Shown: positions 8,700 to 17,278 of the stretch, one piece after another | How positions within the stretch are numbered: position 1 is the stretch's first letter | Layout of the letters: each line of letters starts with the position of its first letter | Origin: JAXGPL01 sp040766985 | GTDB lineage: Bacteria; Bacillota; Sulfobacillia; JAUYEG01 | DNA: 64,000 nucleotides | Assembly (NCBI GenBank): GCA_040766985.1 | Contig: JAXGPL010000007.1 | Span: 62,001 to 126,000 of the forward strand | Direction: 5' to 3' | Program-made: the position numbers and the translations under genes | The notes under the pieces: generated by a model | What the model was told of the DNA's origin: nothing | The model's input: the letters and a program-made list of their open reading frames with translations, nothing else | The model's database searches: none

Positions 8700-10484
8700 T
8701 CACCTTGTCAGTCTAAGAAACTCGTCCAAATCGGAAATGACGTTCTCGACCGCGACGCCCCAGAACTCCGGCCTGGTCAGGTCCACCCCAAGGTGGACCC
8801 TCGCCAGGTCCTCGACGCGCATCCTGCCGGTGTCGGAAAGCAGGTTGGCGTAGTCGGTTTCAAAGGATGGGCCGACCTCCAGCGCCTTCGCGTACACTCC
8901 CGCGGAGAACAGGTACCCGAACGTGTACGGGAAGTTGTAGAACGGCGTCCGCGTGATGTAAAAATGCAGCTTAGAGGCCCAGAAGTGCGGATGGTATAGG
9001 TCAAGGGCCTCGCGGTAGGCCTCCCGCTGCGCGCCTTCCATCAGCTGGTTGAGGCGGGCGACGCTGACCACGCCCTTGCGCCGCTCTTCGTAAAAGCGCG
9101 TTTCGAAGAGGAACCGGCAGTGGATGTTCATCAGCATGGAAACCGCCCGGCGCAGCTTATCCTCGATCAAGATGAGGCGCTCGCCTTCGTTCGCGGCGTG
9201 GCGCACCGCGGCGTCGGCCACGATCATCTCCGAGAAGGTCGACGCGGTCTCGGCGACGGCCATGGCGTACTGCTGGTTGAACGGCTCGAGGTCGTTCATC
9301 ACCGACTGGTGAAAGGCGTGGCCCAGCTCGTGCGCCAATGTCGCCAGGTTGCCCATCGAACCCGAGAACGTCACGAAGATGCGTGACTGGCCGTCGCGGG
9401 GGAAGCTCGTGCAGAAACCGCCCATGCGCTTGCCCGGCCGGTCCTCCGCCTCGATCCAGCGCTCGTTGAATGCGCGCGTCGCGAGTGCCGCCATGCGCGG
9501 GCTGAAGCGGGCGAACTGCTCGACGATGAACGACGCCGCCTCTTCGTAGCTCAGTTTGCGCGTGTCCTTGCCGATGGGCGCGTCCACGTCCTGCCAGCCC
9601 AGCTTATCCAGGCAAAGCAACTGCTTCTTGCGGTCAAGGTACCGCTTGACCGGCTCCTTGCGGGCGTTGATGGCCGACCACATGGCATCGAGGGTCTCGG
9701 CCTTCATGCGGTTGTACTCGAGCGGCTCGCGCAGAACGGCGTCCCAACCCCGGTGGCGGTAGAGGTTGAGCCGGTACCCCGCAAGGTGGTTGAGCGCGAG
9801 GGCGCAGAAGTCGGCCTGGTCCGCCCACGCTTTCTCCCAGCGGTCCATGACATGGGCGCGGACGGTCGGGTCGGGGTCAGACATGCGGTTGGCGGCCTGC
9901 CCCGGCGAAACCTCCTCCGCCTTACCTCCGCCCGGCTCGAGCGTTATCGTCATCCGGCCGGCGGTCAGGTCGTAGAGGTCGGACCAGCCGTGGTAGCCAT
10001 CCGTCGAGAGATCGTTGACCAGGGTCTCGCGAGCCGGATCCATCATGCCGCGGGCGCGGCGGCGGCGTTCATCAAGCACGTAGCGTAACGACATCAACTC
10101 CTGAGCGGCAACGAGCTGCTCCCATTCCACGTCCGGGATCGCCGTCAGCACGCTGTCCAGCCCGGTCAGGACGGACGCGAAGGCCGCACCAATCTGGCTG
10201 ACCTGAGCGCCCACGAGCCTCGCGCCCTTGTCGTGCACGTTCTGAGCCGTGAGACAAGACACGAAAGCCGACGCTTGCCGCAGCCGCTGCGCCACGTCCT
10301 GCAGCCGGTCGATCCACTCGCGCCAGGCGGCGTGGTCGGCGGGCGGCGCGGCGGTGCCTGCTTCCGCGCTCAAGCTGCGCACGTCGGCCGTCAAGGCCTC
10401 AAGATACGCGGCGAACTCCTTCGAGCCACTGCCGCCCGGGAAGAGCACCTCAAGGTCCCAGGTCTGCTTCAGATGCTGAAACAC
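8700..10484 (-). CDS. pepF: M3-family oligoendopeptidase F
   Basis: A cytoplasmic zinc metallopeptidase that trims short peptides (594 residues, the usual PepF length). The catalytic motif LAHELGHAFH is at about residue 377-386, with the third zinc ligand in the downstream helix (AETASTFSEMI). The C-terminal M3 signature RTPFYNFPYTFGYLFSAGVY is intact. The GTG start at 10484 follows GGGAGGT by nine bases. No frame breaks. The gene is flanked upstream by the repeat array, with no partner gene. Confidence 0.95.
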   Translation of the reverse strand: MFQHLKQTWDLEVLFPGGSGSKEFAAYLEALTADVRSLSAEAGTAAPPADHAAWREWIDRLQDVAQRLRQASAFVSCLTAQNVHDKGARLVGAQVSQIGAAFASVLTGLDSVLTAIPDVEWEQLVAAQELMSLRYVLDERRRRARGMMDPARETLVNDLSTDGYHGWSDLYDLTAGRMTITLEPGGGKAEEVSPGQAANRMSDPDPTVRAHVMDRWEKAWADQADFCALALNHLAGYRLNLYRHRGWDAVLREPLEYNRMKAETLDAMWSAINARKEPVKRYLDRKKQLLCLDKLGWQDVDAPIGKDTRKLSYEEAASFIVEQFARFSPRMAALATRAFNERWIEAEDRPGKRMGGFCTSFPRDGQSRIFVTFSGSMGNLATLAHELGHAFHQSVMNDLEPFNQQYAMAVAETASTFSEMIVADAAVRHAANEGERLILIEDKLRRAVSMLMNIHCRFLFETRFYEERRKGVVSVARLNQLMEGAQREAYREALDLYHPHFWASKLHFYITRTPFYNFPYTFGYLFSAGVYAKALEVGPSFETDYANLLSDTGRMRVEDLARVHLGVDLTRPEFWGVAVENVISDLDEFLRLTR

Positions 10485-10797
10485 CAGCGCCTACCTCCCT
10501 CTGGGTTTATGTGCCAGAGGAGATTTCGGCGGAGGTGGGGAGCGTCCCTCTGAGGGCGAGGGCGGCGAGGGGGGGCCGCGCCCCCCGGTGCTGGCGGGCG
10601 TCGCGCTGGCGGCGCGGCGCTGGCTGGGCGGCGGTGGGGCGCCGGCGGTGGGCGTGCGGGGATGTGGCGCGAGGAGGGGTTGCGGGAGAATATGGAAAGT
10701 ATCATTCTGTGAGGCGGACCACAAGTGGGCCTATTCTGGCAGATGGTGCGGATCCAGGGATGGAGCAGGCGCTGGCGGGGCCGATGGGTGAGGATGC

Positions 10798-11020
10798 TGG
10801 GAGAATATGGTTTCCAAAGTACCTCATTCTGTGAGATAGGGGCGGTAAACGGCCACAAACACCTCTCAAGGTCGTTTGGGCTCCCTATTCTGGCAGATTG
10901 GTGCGTGTAGTGATCAGGTTTCCAGAGGATCTGGTCGCCTCGAGTACAGGTGGCTGCGCCCCCCGGCGCTGGTGGGCGTGGCGCGGGGATGGAGGGGGAT
11001 GGGTCGCGAGGAGTACGGGT
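10798..11020. repeat. Repeat unit 1 (223 bp)
   Basis: Contains the hairpin at 10836-10888: ATAGGG pairs with CCCTAT and AAACGGCC with GGTCGTTT, the latter with one G-U wobble, around a 15-base loop. The second small hairpin is near 10921-10933. Confidence 0.8.
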
Positions 11021-11246
11021 TGCGGGAGAATATGGTCAAAGCATCATTCTGTGAGATAGGGCGGTAAACGACCACAAACACCTCTCAAGGTCGTTTGGGC
11101 CTTATTCTGGCTGATTGGTGCGTGTAGTGATCAGGTTTCCAGAGGATCTGGTCGCCTCGAATACAGGTGGTCGCGCCCCGCCGGTGGGCGTCGCGCTGGC
11201 GGGGCGGGCGCGGGATGGAGTGGGGATGTGGTCGCGAGGAGTACGG
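11021..11246. repeat. Repeat unit 2 (226 bp)
   Basis: Hairpin at 11056-11105: AAACGACC/GGTCGTTT fully paired, outer stem ATAGGG/CCTTAT with one G-U wobble. Differs from unit 1 mainly in the GC-rich linker. Confidence 0.8.
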
Positions 11247-11475
11247 TGCGGGAGAATATGGTTTCAGCACCTCATTCTGTGAGATAGGGGGCGTAAACGA
11301 CCACAAACACCTCTCAAGGTCGTTTGGGCTCCCTATTCTGGCAGATTGGTGCGTGTAGTGATCAGGTTTCCAGAGGATCTGGTCGCCTCGAGTACAGGTG
11401 GCCGCGCCCCCCCCCGCCGGTGGGCGTCGCGCTGGCGGGCGCGGCGTGGCGGCGGGCGTGGCGCGGCACGCGCGG
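11247..11475. repeat. Repeat unit 3 (229 bp)
   Basis: Hairpin at 11284-11336 with both stems fully paired (ATAGGG/CCCTAT and AAACGACC/GGTCGTTT). Its GC-rich tail runs up to the stop codon of the gluconokinase gene. Confidence 0.8.
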
Positions 11476-11477
11476 CC

Positions 11478-12005
11478 TCAGATCAAAATCAAGCCCCTGC
11501 GGCCGAGCAGCTCGACAATCCTGGCGGTGATCGCTTGCGGTGTTCCGGCAATGGAAACCGTCATCTCCCCGGGCGGCAACGGCTCGAGGTCGGCGTACTG
11601 GCTGGCCAGGAGTCCGCGTGGGAAGAAGTGGCCCTTGCGTGCGGCGAGGCGTGCCGCCACCAGTTCCTGCGGCCCGGCCAGGTGCACAAAGACGATGCGG
11701 CGGTCCACGCTGCCGCCGCCCGCCAGGACCCGCCGGTATGAAGCCTTGAGCGCAGAGCACGCGAGGACGATGGTCCGGCCGGCGTCTGTCGCCGCGGCGA
11801 TGACGCCCGCGAGCTGTTCCAGCCACGGCTGGCGGTCGGAGTCGTCCAGCGGCACGCCGGCGCTCATCTTGGCAACCTCGGCTGCGGAGTGGAAGTCGTC
11901 CCCCTCGACGAAACCGCATCCCAGCTCCGCCGCCAACAGCCTGCCGACCGTGGTCTTGCCGCACCCTGCCACGCCCATCAGCACGATTGCGAGCCCTTTG
12001 TCCAT
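11478..12005 (-). CDS. gntK: Gluconokinase (GntK-type)
   Basis: Phosphorylates D-gluconate to 6-phosphogluconate with ATP. It is 175 residues, typical for the thermoresistant/GntK family. The P-loop is LMGVAGCGKTTVG (residues 9-21); the substrate-binding region EGDDFHSAAEVAKM and the GHFFPRGLLASQYADLEPL segment match the family closely. It is divergent from panB with about 90 bases between the starts, so the promoters share this gap. No gluconate permease or regulator is present nearby. Confidence 0.92.
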   Translation of the reverse strand: MDKGLAIVLMGVAGCGKTTVGRLLAAELGCGFVEGDDFHSAAEVAKMSAGVPLDDSDRQPWLEQLAGVIAAATDAGRTIVLACSALKASYRRVLAGGGSVDRRIVFVHLAGPQELVAARLAARKGHFFPRGLLASQYADLEPLPPGEMTVSIAGTPQAITARIVELLGRRGLILI

Positions 12006-12096
12006 GGTCGAGGGAGTTCGCAGGACGGCAGGGAAGGCCCTCCCGGATGCGAAATCTCCCAGTGGTTGGGAACAGTTTCAGTTGGAGGGATGCCCG

Positions 12097-12975
12097 ATGC
12101 CTGACAGCGATGGTCCTGCAAAGGTGACGGTGCCGCACGTCATGGCGGCGCGGCGCGAGGGCCGGCGGATAACGATGGTGACTGCGTACGATTACTCTTT
12201 CGCGGCGGTCGTCGACAAATCCGACATCGATATCATCCTCGTCGGCGACTCCGGCGGCATGACGCTGCTTGGGCACCAGAACACCCTTCCGGTCACAATG
12301 GACGAGATGCTGCTGATGTCACGCGCGGTGGCGCGCGGGTGCCGGCACTGTCTTCTCGTCGGGGATATGCCTTTCGGTTCGTATGAGGCGGGGCCGCAGC
12401 CGGCGGTGGCTAACGCGATGCGGTTTCTGAAGGAAGCAGCCATGGACGCGGTCAAGCTTGAGGGCGGCGTGCGCATGGCTGCGACCGTCAGGGCGATTGC
12501 CGACGCCAACATACCGGTGATGGGCCACATCGGGCTGACGCCGCAGAGCATCGCCAAGCTGGGCAGTTTCCAGGTCCAGGGCCGGAGTGCCGCGGCAGCT
12601 GCCGCATTAATGGAGGACGCCCTGGCCCTTGAGGAAGCGGGCGTGTTTTCGCTGGTTCTCGAAGCGATACCCGCGGAGGTGGCCGCCATGATCACCGAGC
12701 GGGTGACGGTCCCGACCATCGGCATCGGCGCCGGGCCGGGTTGTGACGGGCAGGTTCTCGTGCTGCACGATTTGCTTGGCTTGTTTCAGCGTTTTGTGCC
12801 CAAGTTCGTTAAGCGCTACGCCGACCTGGCAACGGAGGCGCGCCGTGCGCTGGATGCCTACGCCGCCGAGGTGAGGAGCGGGGAGTTCCCCGACCGCGAA
12901 CACAGCTATCACCTGCCGGCGGGAGAAGAGCGGCGGGTGAGGGCCAGGCTGGAGGAGGCCGGGCCGACCGGATGA
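12097..12975 (+). CDS. panB: 3-methyl-2-oxobutanoate hydroxymethyltransferase (ketopantoate hydroxymethyltransferase)
   Basis: First committed step of pantothenate synthesis: transfers a one-carbon unit from methylene-tetrahydrofolate to 2-oxoisovalerate. Family signatures include MVTAYDYSFAAVVDK, VGDSGGMTLLGH, DMPFGSYE, VKLEGG, HIGLTPQS and TIGIGAGPGCDGQVLVLHD. About 292 residues. The ATG at 12097 has GGAGGG eight bases upstream; an in-frame extension further upstream would read through the gluconokinase region and is not supported. It overlaps panE by 4 bases (ATGA), so the two are translationally coupled. Confidence 0.96.
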   Translation: MPDSDGPAKVTVPHVMAARREGRRITMVTAYDYSFAAVVDKSDIDIILVGDSGGMTLLGHQNTLPVTMDEMLLMSRAVARGCRHCLLVGDMPFGSYEAGPQPAVANAMRFLKEAAMDAVKLEGGVRMAATVRAIADANIPVMGHIGLTPQSIAKLGSFQVQGRSAAAAAALMEDALALEEAGVFSLVLEAIPAEVAAMITERVTVPTIGIGAGPGCDGQVLVLHDLLGLFQRFVPKFVKRYADLATEARRALDAYAAEVRSGEFPDREHSYHLPAGEERRVRARLEEAGPTG

Positions 12976-14024
12976 CGCCAAGCCCAGGCCCAAACCTGAC
13001 CCGCCCCCGCATCGGCGTCGTGGGGGCGGGCGCCATGGGGACGCTGTTCGCGACGCGGCTGTGCGCGGCCGGCTTCGAGGTCCATCTCATTGTGCGGTTG
13101 GAGGTTCAGGCCCGGGAGATCCGCGAGCGCGGGCTGCGGCTGACCATTCCTGCTGCCGGCGGCGGCGGCGGGGAGTTGCGTGCGCAGCCCGCGTCCGTGC
13201 GCGCCACAGACTTGCCGCCGGACTTCCAAGCCCTGCCCGAACCGGGGTTCGGTCACGGCCCCCGCGCCTGTGACCTGGTCCTGGTGATGGTCAAGGCCAA
13301 TGACACAGCGGGGGCGGTGCCGGCCGTTCTAGGGCTGACCGGCGATGATACGCTCGTCCTCACCCTTCAGAACGGCCTGGGCAACGCAGAGGCCCTGGCC
13401 GCCGGAGGGGTTCCGCCGGCACGGCTGCTCTGCGGGGTCACCACGCAGGGGGCGTCGCTGCTGGGCCCCGGCAATGCGGCGTACGCCGGCGGCGGCGAGA
13501 CCATGATCGGGTGGCATGACCCCATGGGCAGGGGGTCTCCGGGCATCGCCGGCGCTGCCCTGGACGCCCTCGGGAGGGCCGGTTTCGAGGTACGGTGGCG
13601 CAGCCCGATCGCGCCCTGGGTGTGGGGCAAGCTTGCCGTAAACGTGGCAATCAACCCGGTGACGGCGATTCTGGGGGTTCCCAACGGAGCGTTGGCCGAG
13701 CTGAGCGAAATTCACGGAGTGATGAAGGGCGCGCTGGCCGAAACCTCCGCGGTAGCTGCCGCCGGCGGCGTTGACCTGCCCTACCCCGATCCCTGGGCGC
13801 AGGTCATGGCGGTCGTGCGCGCGACGCAGAGCAACCGCTCCTCGATGCTTCAGGACCTGGACCGCGGCCGCCCCACCGAAATCGATGCGATATGCGGCGA
13901 AGTCGGGCGGCGAGGACGCCTTCTTGGCATCTACACGCCCGTCAACGACTGTCTTGCGGCCCTGGTTGGCGCATTGTCGCGGTGCCGCGCCGTGGCCGCT
14001 GCCGGGCGTCCACCGGGGAGCTAA
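12972..14024 (+). CDS. panE: 2-dehydropantoate 2-reductase (ketopantoate reductase)
   Basis: Reduces ketopantoate to pantoate with NADPH, the step after PanB. The N-terminal nucleotide-binding motif is IGVVGAGAMGTLFATRL; the catalytic region VWGKLAVNVAINPVTAILG carries the conserved Lys and Asn, and the C-terminal helical domain has SSMLQDLDRGRPTEIDAI. The protein is 350 residues, slightly long because of a Gly-rich insertion near residue 58-65. It completes a panBE pair; panC and panD are not in the window. It ends convergently against the TlpA-like gene. Confidence 0.95.
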   Translation: MTPSPGPNLTRPRIGVVGAGAMGTLFATRLCAAGFEVHLIVRLEVQAREIRERGLRLTIPAAGGGGGELRAQPASVRATDLPPDFQALPEPGFGHGPRACDLVLVMVKANDTAGAVPAVLGLTGDDTLVLTLQNGLGNAEALAAGGVPPARLLCGVTTQGASLLGPGNAAYAGGGETMIGWHDPMGRGSPGIAGAALDALGRAGFEVRWRSPIAPWVWGKLAVNVAINPVTAILGVPNGALAELSEIHGVMKGALAETSAVAAAGGVDLPYPDPWAQVMAVVRATQSNRSSMLQDLDRGRPTEIDAICGEVGRRGRLLGIYTPVNDCLAALVGALSRCRAVAAAGRPPGS

Positions 14025-14051
14025 ACTGGCCGGCCGTCGGCCCGCCGAAGC

Positions 14052-14603
14052 CTATTCAGGACATAGCCGGTCGATCAGCGCCGTGAGACTGCTCAGGCTT
14101 CCTGAGCCCCAACCCACCTTGACGTCCTGGACTGTCCCATCACCGTCGACGACGACCGTTGTCGGCACCCCCGACACCCCGTAGACCTTGATCATTGCCC
14201 GCGCACCATCATGGAACAGAGGTAACCCGGGGTAGGCCGCGCTTGCTCGGTACGGCACCGCCGTCCGCGCCGAGTTGGCGAGGGTGACGAAGTAGGCATC
14301 GAAGCCCCGCTCGCGCCACTCCTCAAGATACGGCTGCAACTGCAGCATCTCATTGACGCAGGGGCCTCAGCCAGGCGACCAGAAACCGATCATCGCCGGA
14401 CGGCCGTCCAGACCACTCCGGCAACGCCAGGCTGCCGCCGTCTCCCATCGCCGTTATCGTCGCCTCGGGCAACTTGCTCCCGACCTTGAGCAGTCCGGCC
14501 GCCTGCAACCGACAACGGAAACCGCCACCGCCAGTGACAACAGCGCAGGAAGCACCCAGCAGATCGCCCTGGCCTCCCGCCGCCGCCGAGCGCAACTTCG
14601 CAT
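14052..14603 (-). CDS. TlpA/ResA-like thioredoxin-fold lipoprotein, candidate selenoprotein (TGA in the active site)
   Basis: An extracytoplasmic thiol-disulfide oxidoreductase. It begins with a lipoprotein signal (hydrophobic core WVLPALLSLAVAVSVVGC, lipobox VVGC). The thioredoxin fold follows: PAMIGFW, then the active site, then VNEMLQLQPYLEEW, the cis-Pro loop GVSGVPTTVVVDGDG and a C-terminal helix. The active site reads SPG-TGA-GPC, i.e. the CGPC motif with its first Cys codon replaced by TGA (14369-14367), which fits selenocysteine. Two frame breaks, near 14535 and 14410, look like indels. The start overlaps the upstream 4Fe-4S gene (TGATG). By context it passes electrons with its two operon partners. 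Confidence 0.75.
14333..14369 (-). promoter_or_regulatory. Sec codon and candidate bacterial SECIS hairpin
   Basis: The in-frame TGA occupies 14369-14367. Twenty-five bases after it, GCTGC-AGTT-GCAGC (14346-14333) forms a stem of at least five pairs with a four-base apical loop that has a G in its second position. Spacing, stem and loop agree with published rules for bacterial SECIS elements. Folding is by eye. Confidence 0.55.
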
Positions 14604-15459
14604 CACGTCATATCACCTCCCTTGCTCAGATCGTCGTCCTCGCCCGACGGAAACCCAAGCCCGAACTTCACCGCCCCCGCCGGGCAGGCGCTCGTACAGC
14701 GCAGGCAGCGTACGCACTCCGGGCTGTTGGGCCGGGCAGTAACGTCGATCCCGACGGAGCAGACCCTGCTGCACGCCCCGCACCGGTCGCACCGGCTCTC
14801 GTCCACACGCAGGCGCAGGATCGAGTGCTTGTTGAGCAGGCCATAGAACGCGCCAAGCGGACACAGTGTTCGGCAGAAGGGCCGATAGACAAATACACAG
14901 GCAACCAGCACAACCGCCAGCACGAAAGCCTTCCATCCGAACAGAACGCCTGCCAGGTGCCGCAGAGACGGGTTCATCAGCAGAAGAGGCATCCCCGCCT
15001 CCAGTGTGCCCGCCGGGCAGACGTACTTGCAGAAATGCGCGCGTCGATGCCGGTTTCCGTAACCAGAAACGCGGCGGCAGGGAGGAGCATTGCCAGCACC
15101 GCGTACTTGGCATTGACCAGCCACAGCAGGATTGCGGCCGCCGCCCGGACCCGCAATACGCCCGGCTCTGGATCAGCCCGAAGAGGCCTGGCCCTCGCAG
15201 ATGCCGCGTCCGGCCACCCGCTCCGGCCGCCAGAGTCAGCCCGAGCGGATAGAGGTAGCCTACCGGTCACGACCATCGCCTGGAGCGTCCCGATCGGGCA
15301 CGCGCCGAGGGCGCCCGGACACGAATAGCAGTTGAAACGGCACGCACACCGAGCAGGGCTACCCTGATAAATCCGGCCCGTGAAAAAGCCGGGCAAATGG
15401 GCATTGGCTGCGATCGCGCTCAGCCACTGGACAAGCCGGCGCCGCCGCTCAAGGCTCAC
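14603..15459 (-). CDS. 4Fe-4S membrane protein of the NapH/CcoG-like type (several frame breaks)
   Basis: A polytopic iron-sulfur protein that probably carries electrons across or along the membrane. Readable pieces in order: N-terminal CRFNCYSCPGALGACPIG; a damaged CxxxCP-type segment with FGLIQ; helices ILLWLVNAKYAVLAMLLPAA and AFVLAVVLVACVFVYRPFC; the half-motifs FCKYVCPAGTLEAG and CRTLCPLGAF; and two C-terminal ferredoxin clusters, CDRCGACSRVCSVGI and CVRCLRCTSACPAGA. At least three frame changes fall between 15010 and 15260. Start GTG overlaps the stop of the CXXC mini-protein (GTGA). Confidence 0.75.
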
Positions 15460-15595
15460 CCGCGGGCGATGCACTCCGGGCAGATCGTCGCCGCCTTGAT
15501 GAATACCTCCTGCAGCTCGCCCGCAAGACGCCGAGCGCCGCAAGAATCAGGGCGCTTCCCAGCAAGAGCCACCCCGCGCCGATACGGCGAATCAC
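15456..15595 (-). CDS. CD1871A-family CXXC mini-protein (one frame break)
   Basis: A protein of about 45 residues: one membrane helix (GAGWLLLGSALILAALGVL) followed by EVFIKAATICPECIARG and a stop. The end ICPECI-x-x-G is the signature I recall for the small CD1871A family, which is usually found beside 4Fe-4S membrane proteins and TlpA-like proteins. The start GTG is supported by a GGAACGGAG site eight bases upstream. The frame breaks once near 15505, between the helix and the CXXC part. Role unknown; the CXXC may be a redox relay or metal site. First gene of the three-gene redox operon. Confidence 0.65.
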
Positions 15596-15942
15596 GGCAA
15601 CAACTCCGTTCCGGTAGATCTTTGGCCGGCCAGGCCGGTAAACGTTGATTACGCTGGCTTTGTCCATCCTCCTGCCGCGATTGCCCGCCGAGGTCTCCGT
15701 TCGGCCATGGTCAAATGCGGTGGACCGGGAGGAATTGCGCAACCGGCCAATAATCTAGTGGCAAACACCTGTTCGCTATGGAGGCCGCACCTTGTCTTCA
15801 CCAATCACAGCTCCAACGTCACCTCACCTTGCCGGCCCGGACGTCACCGGATCGGACGCCAACGGATCCGACGTCAATAGGTTCGACGGGCATACCCGTG
15901 ACGCACATTCGTTTGAGGCATACCGGTTGCGCGGCAATCCGA

Positions 15943-17278
15943 GTGTCCAAGGCGGCCGCCAGGCGGTTTCTGTTGCTGCGGTCCGGCCTTGGCCGCCACG
16001 ATGAAGGGCCCGCGTGTTGCGGGGGTGGGCCAGGGGAAGCGCGCCAAACCCTCGACCCTGTCGCGGCGGCGATGATGACGTTGCAGGTGGTAAAGGCGCT
16101 GGAGTACGTGCAGATTGATCCGATGCGGGTGCTCGAGTGCAACCACCATCTGGCGCTGGGCTCGCGCGTCCCCGGCTACACTCCCGGCGTGCTCGATGAC
16201 CTCCTTTACGTGCGCCGCCGGCTGGTCGAGGTAATCGCCCGCAACCGCTATGTCGTTCCGTCGAGGACTACTGGATGTTCCGCGCGCGGTTGCCGAAATC
16301 GAGCGCAGAAACCGGCGGCTGAAAACCGCGTCTTGGGCAGCCCAGAGGCGATGATGTCACGGGTGTTACGGCGGATCGAAGCCGAGGGGGCTATGTCGTC
16401 GCTGGACTTCGACGAGGCGGAGACGGTTTCCGGATGGTGGGACCCGGACGGGGAGAACCGCACCCGCGCCGCTCGAACGGGCAATAGGTAAACGCTTTTC
16501 CACTTTGGCCGGTTGGCGATCAGTCACCGCGTCGGGACAAGGCGTTACTTCGACCTGCCTGAGCGTCTGTATGGAGCAACTTATGCCGGTAGCAGCCTGC
16601 GGGATGGGGAGGGCGACACTGCGGCGGACTACACCGCCGAGCTTGACGCTTTGCTCCGCAAGTACTTCGTGCGACAGGCCTGGTTGACGTGCGTGATTGG
16701 GGTTCGAACAGCGTGAAAGGGCGAGGTACAGCGCTCGGGCGCAGAGCCGCTCAGAGCAGTTCGCGGCGGCCGGCGGGCAGTACGTCGAGGGTCAGGGGAC
16801 GCAGCAGCGTACTTGTCCACGGCCGCTGGGCGGAACGACCGTTTGCGCAGGCTCGCGCCCGCTCGCCCCGGACGTCGAGCCCTGCCGCGCCGCTTGACAA
16901 CGTCATCTGGCTGCGGCCGCGCCTTGCGGAGGTTTTGATTTCAGCTACACGTGGGAGGCCTACGTCCCCAGGCCCAGGCGCCTCTATGGCCCGTACACCT
17001 GTCCGGTTCTCTATGGCGACCGCTTCGCGGGGCGCGTGGACGCCAAGGTCGACCGGGACCGGCAGGCACTCGTCGTCAACGGCCTGTGGTGGGAACCTGA
17101 CCTGCCCCGGCCCCCTCTGCAGCAGCTGGAGGCCGCGTTGGGCGCATGGGCGGCGGTGTGCGGAGCCGAGACTATCGAAGGCCTCGCCGGCAAAGCCGGC
17201 CCGGGCTCATGCAGGAAACTACCAGCTAGAACCTCTCTCGCCTTACCTGAGAGGTATACGTTCCGCCAGATGCACTAA
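15943..17278 (+). pseudogene. YcaQ-like winged-helix protein (HTH_42 family), broken in several places
   Basis: Related to DNA glycosylases that unhook interstrand crosslinks. The first block is in one frame: SKAAARRFLLLRSGLG, LEYVQIDPMRVLECNHHLALG, VPGYTPGVLDDLLY and a damaged segment ending VVPS. Later blocks are in other frames: LAISHRVGTRRYFDLPERLYG; APLDNVIWLRPRLAEV; a stretch with FSYTWEAYVPRP, RRLYGPYTCPVLYGDRFAGR and LVVNGLWWEP. Together they cover most of the family, but with at least five breaks in 1.3 kb. This density exceeds that in the core genes, so real decay is possible. The low-complexity stretch before 15943 (repeating CCGGAC/TCGGACG) is probably not part of it. Confidence 0.6.

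Larger units (their letters stand above)
10555..11475. repeat. Non-coding array of about 225-bp repeats between pepF and gluconokinase
   Basis: This 0.9-kb stretch holds three well-conserved repeat units and a diverged, shortened leading copy (10555-10797). Each unit runs: AT-richer block (GGGAGAATATGG, then CATTCTGTGAGATAG), a hairpin, ATTCTGGCAGATTGGTGCG, GTGTAGTGATCAGG, a small CCAGA-GGA-TCTGG hairpin, GAGTACAGGTGG, then a variable GC-rich block ending GCGAGGAGTACGG. The GC-rich linker varies in length and sequence while the AT-richer core is almost identical between copies. Short reading frames here repeat with the unit and have no ribosome sites or codon preference, so I call it non-coding. 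Not a CRISPR array: units are far too long and the variable part is not spacer-like. Confidence 0.85.

Noticed and set aside
10725..11358. Short coding frames repeated in the repeat units (ending LPILADWCV)
   Set aside because: They recur only because the DNA repeats; no ribosome site and no codon preference, and unit-to-unit indels change their frames.
10555..11475. CRISPR array
   Set aside because: Units are about 225 bp, copies are almost identical throughout the core, and the variable parts are GC-rich linkers of the same kind. There are no cas genes.
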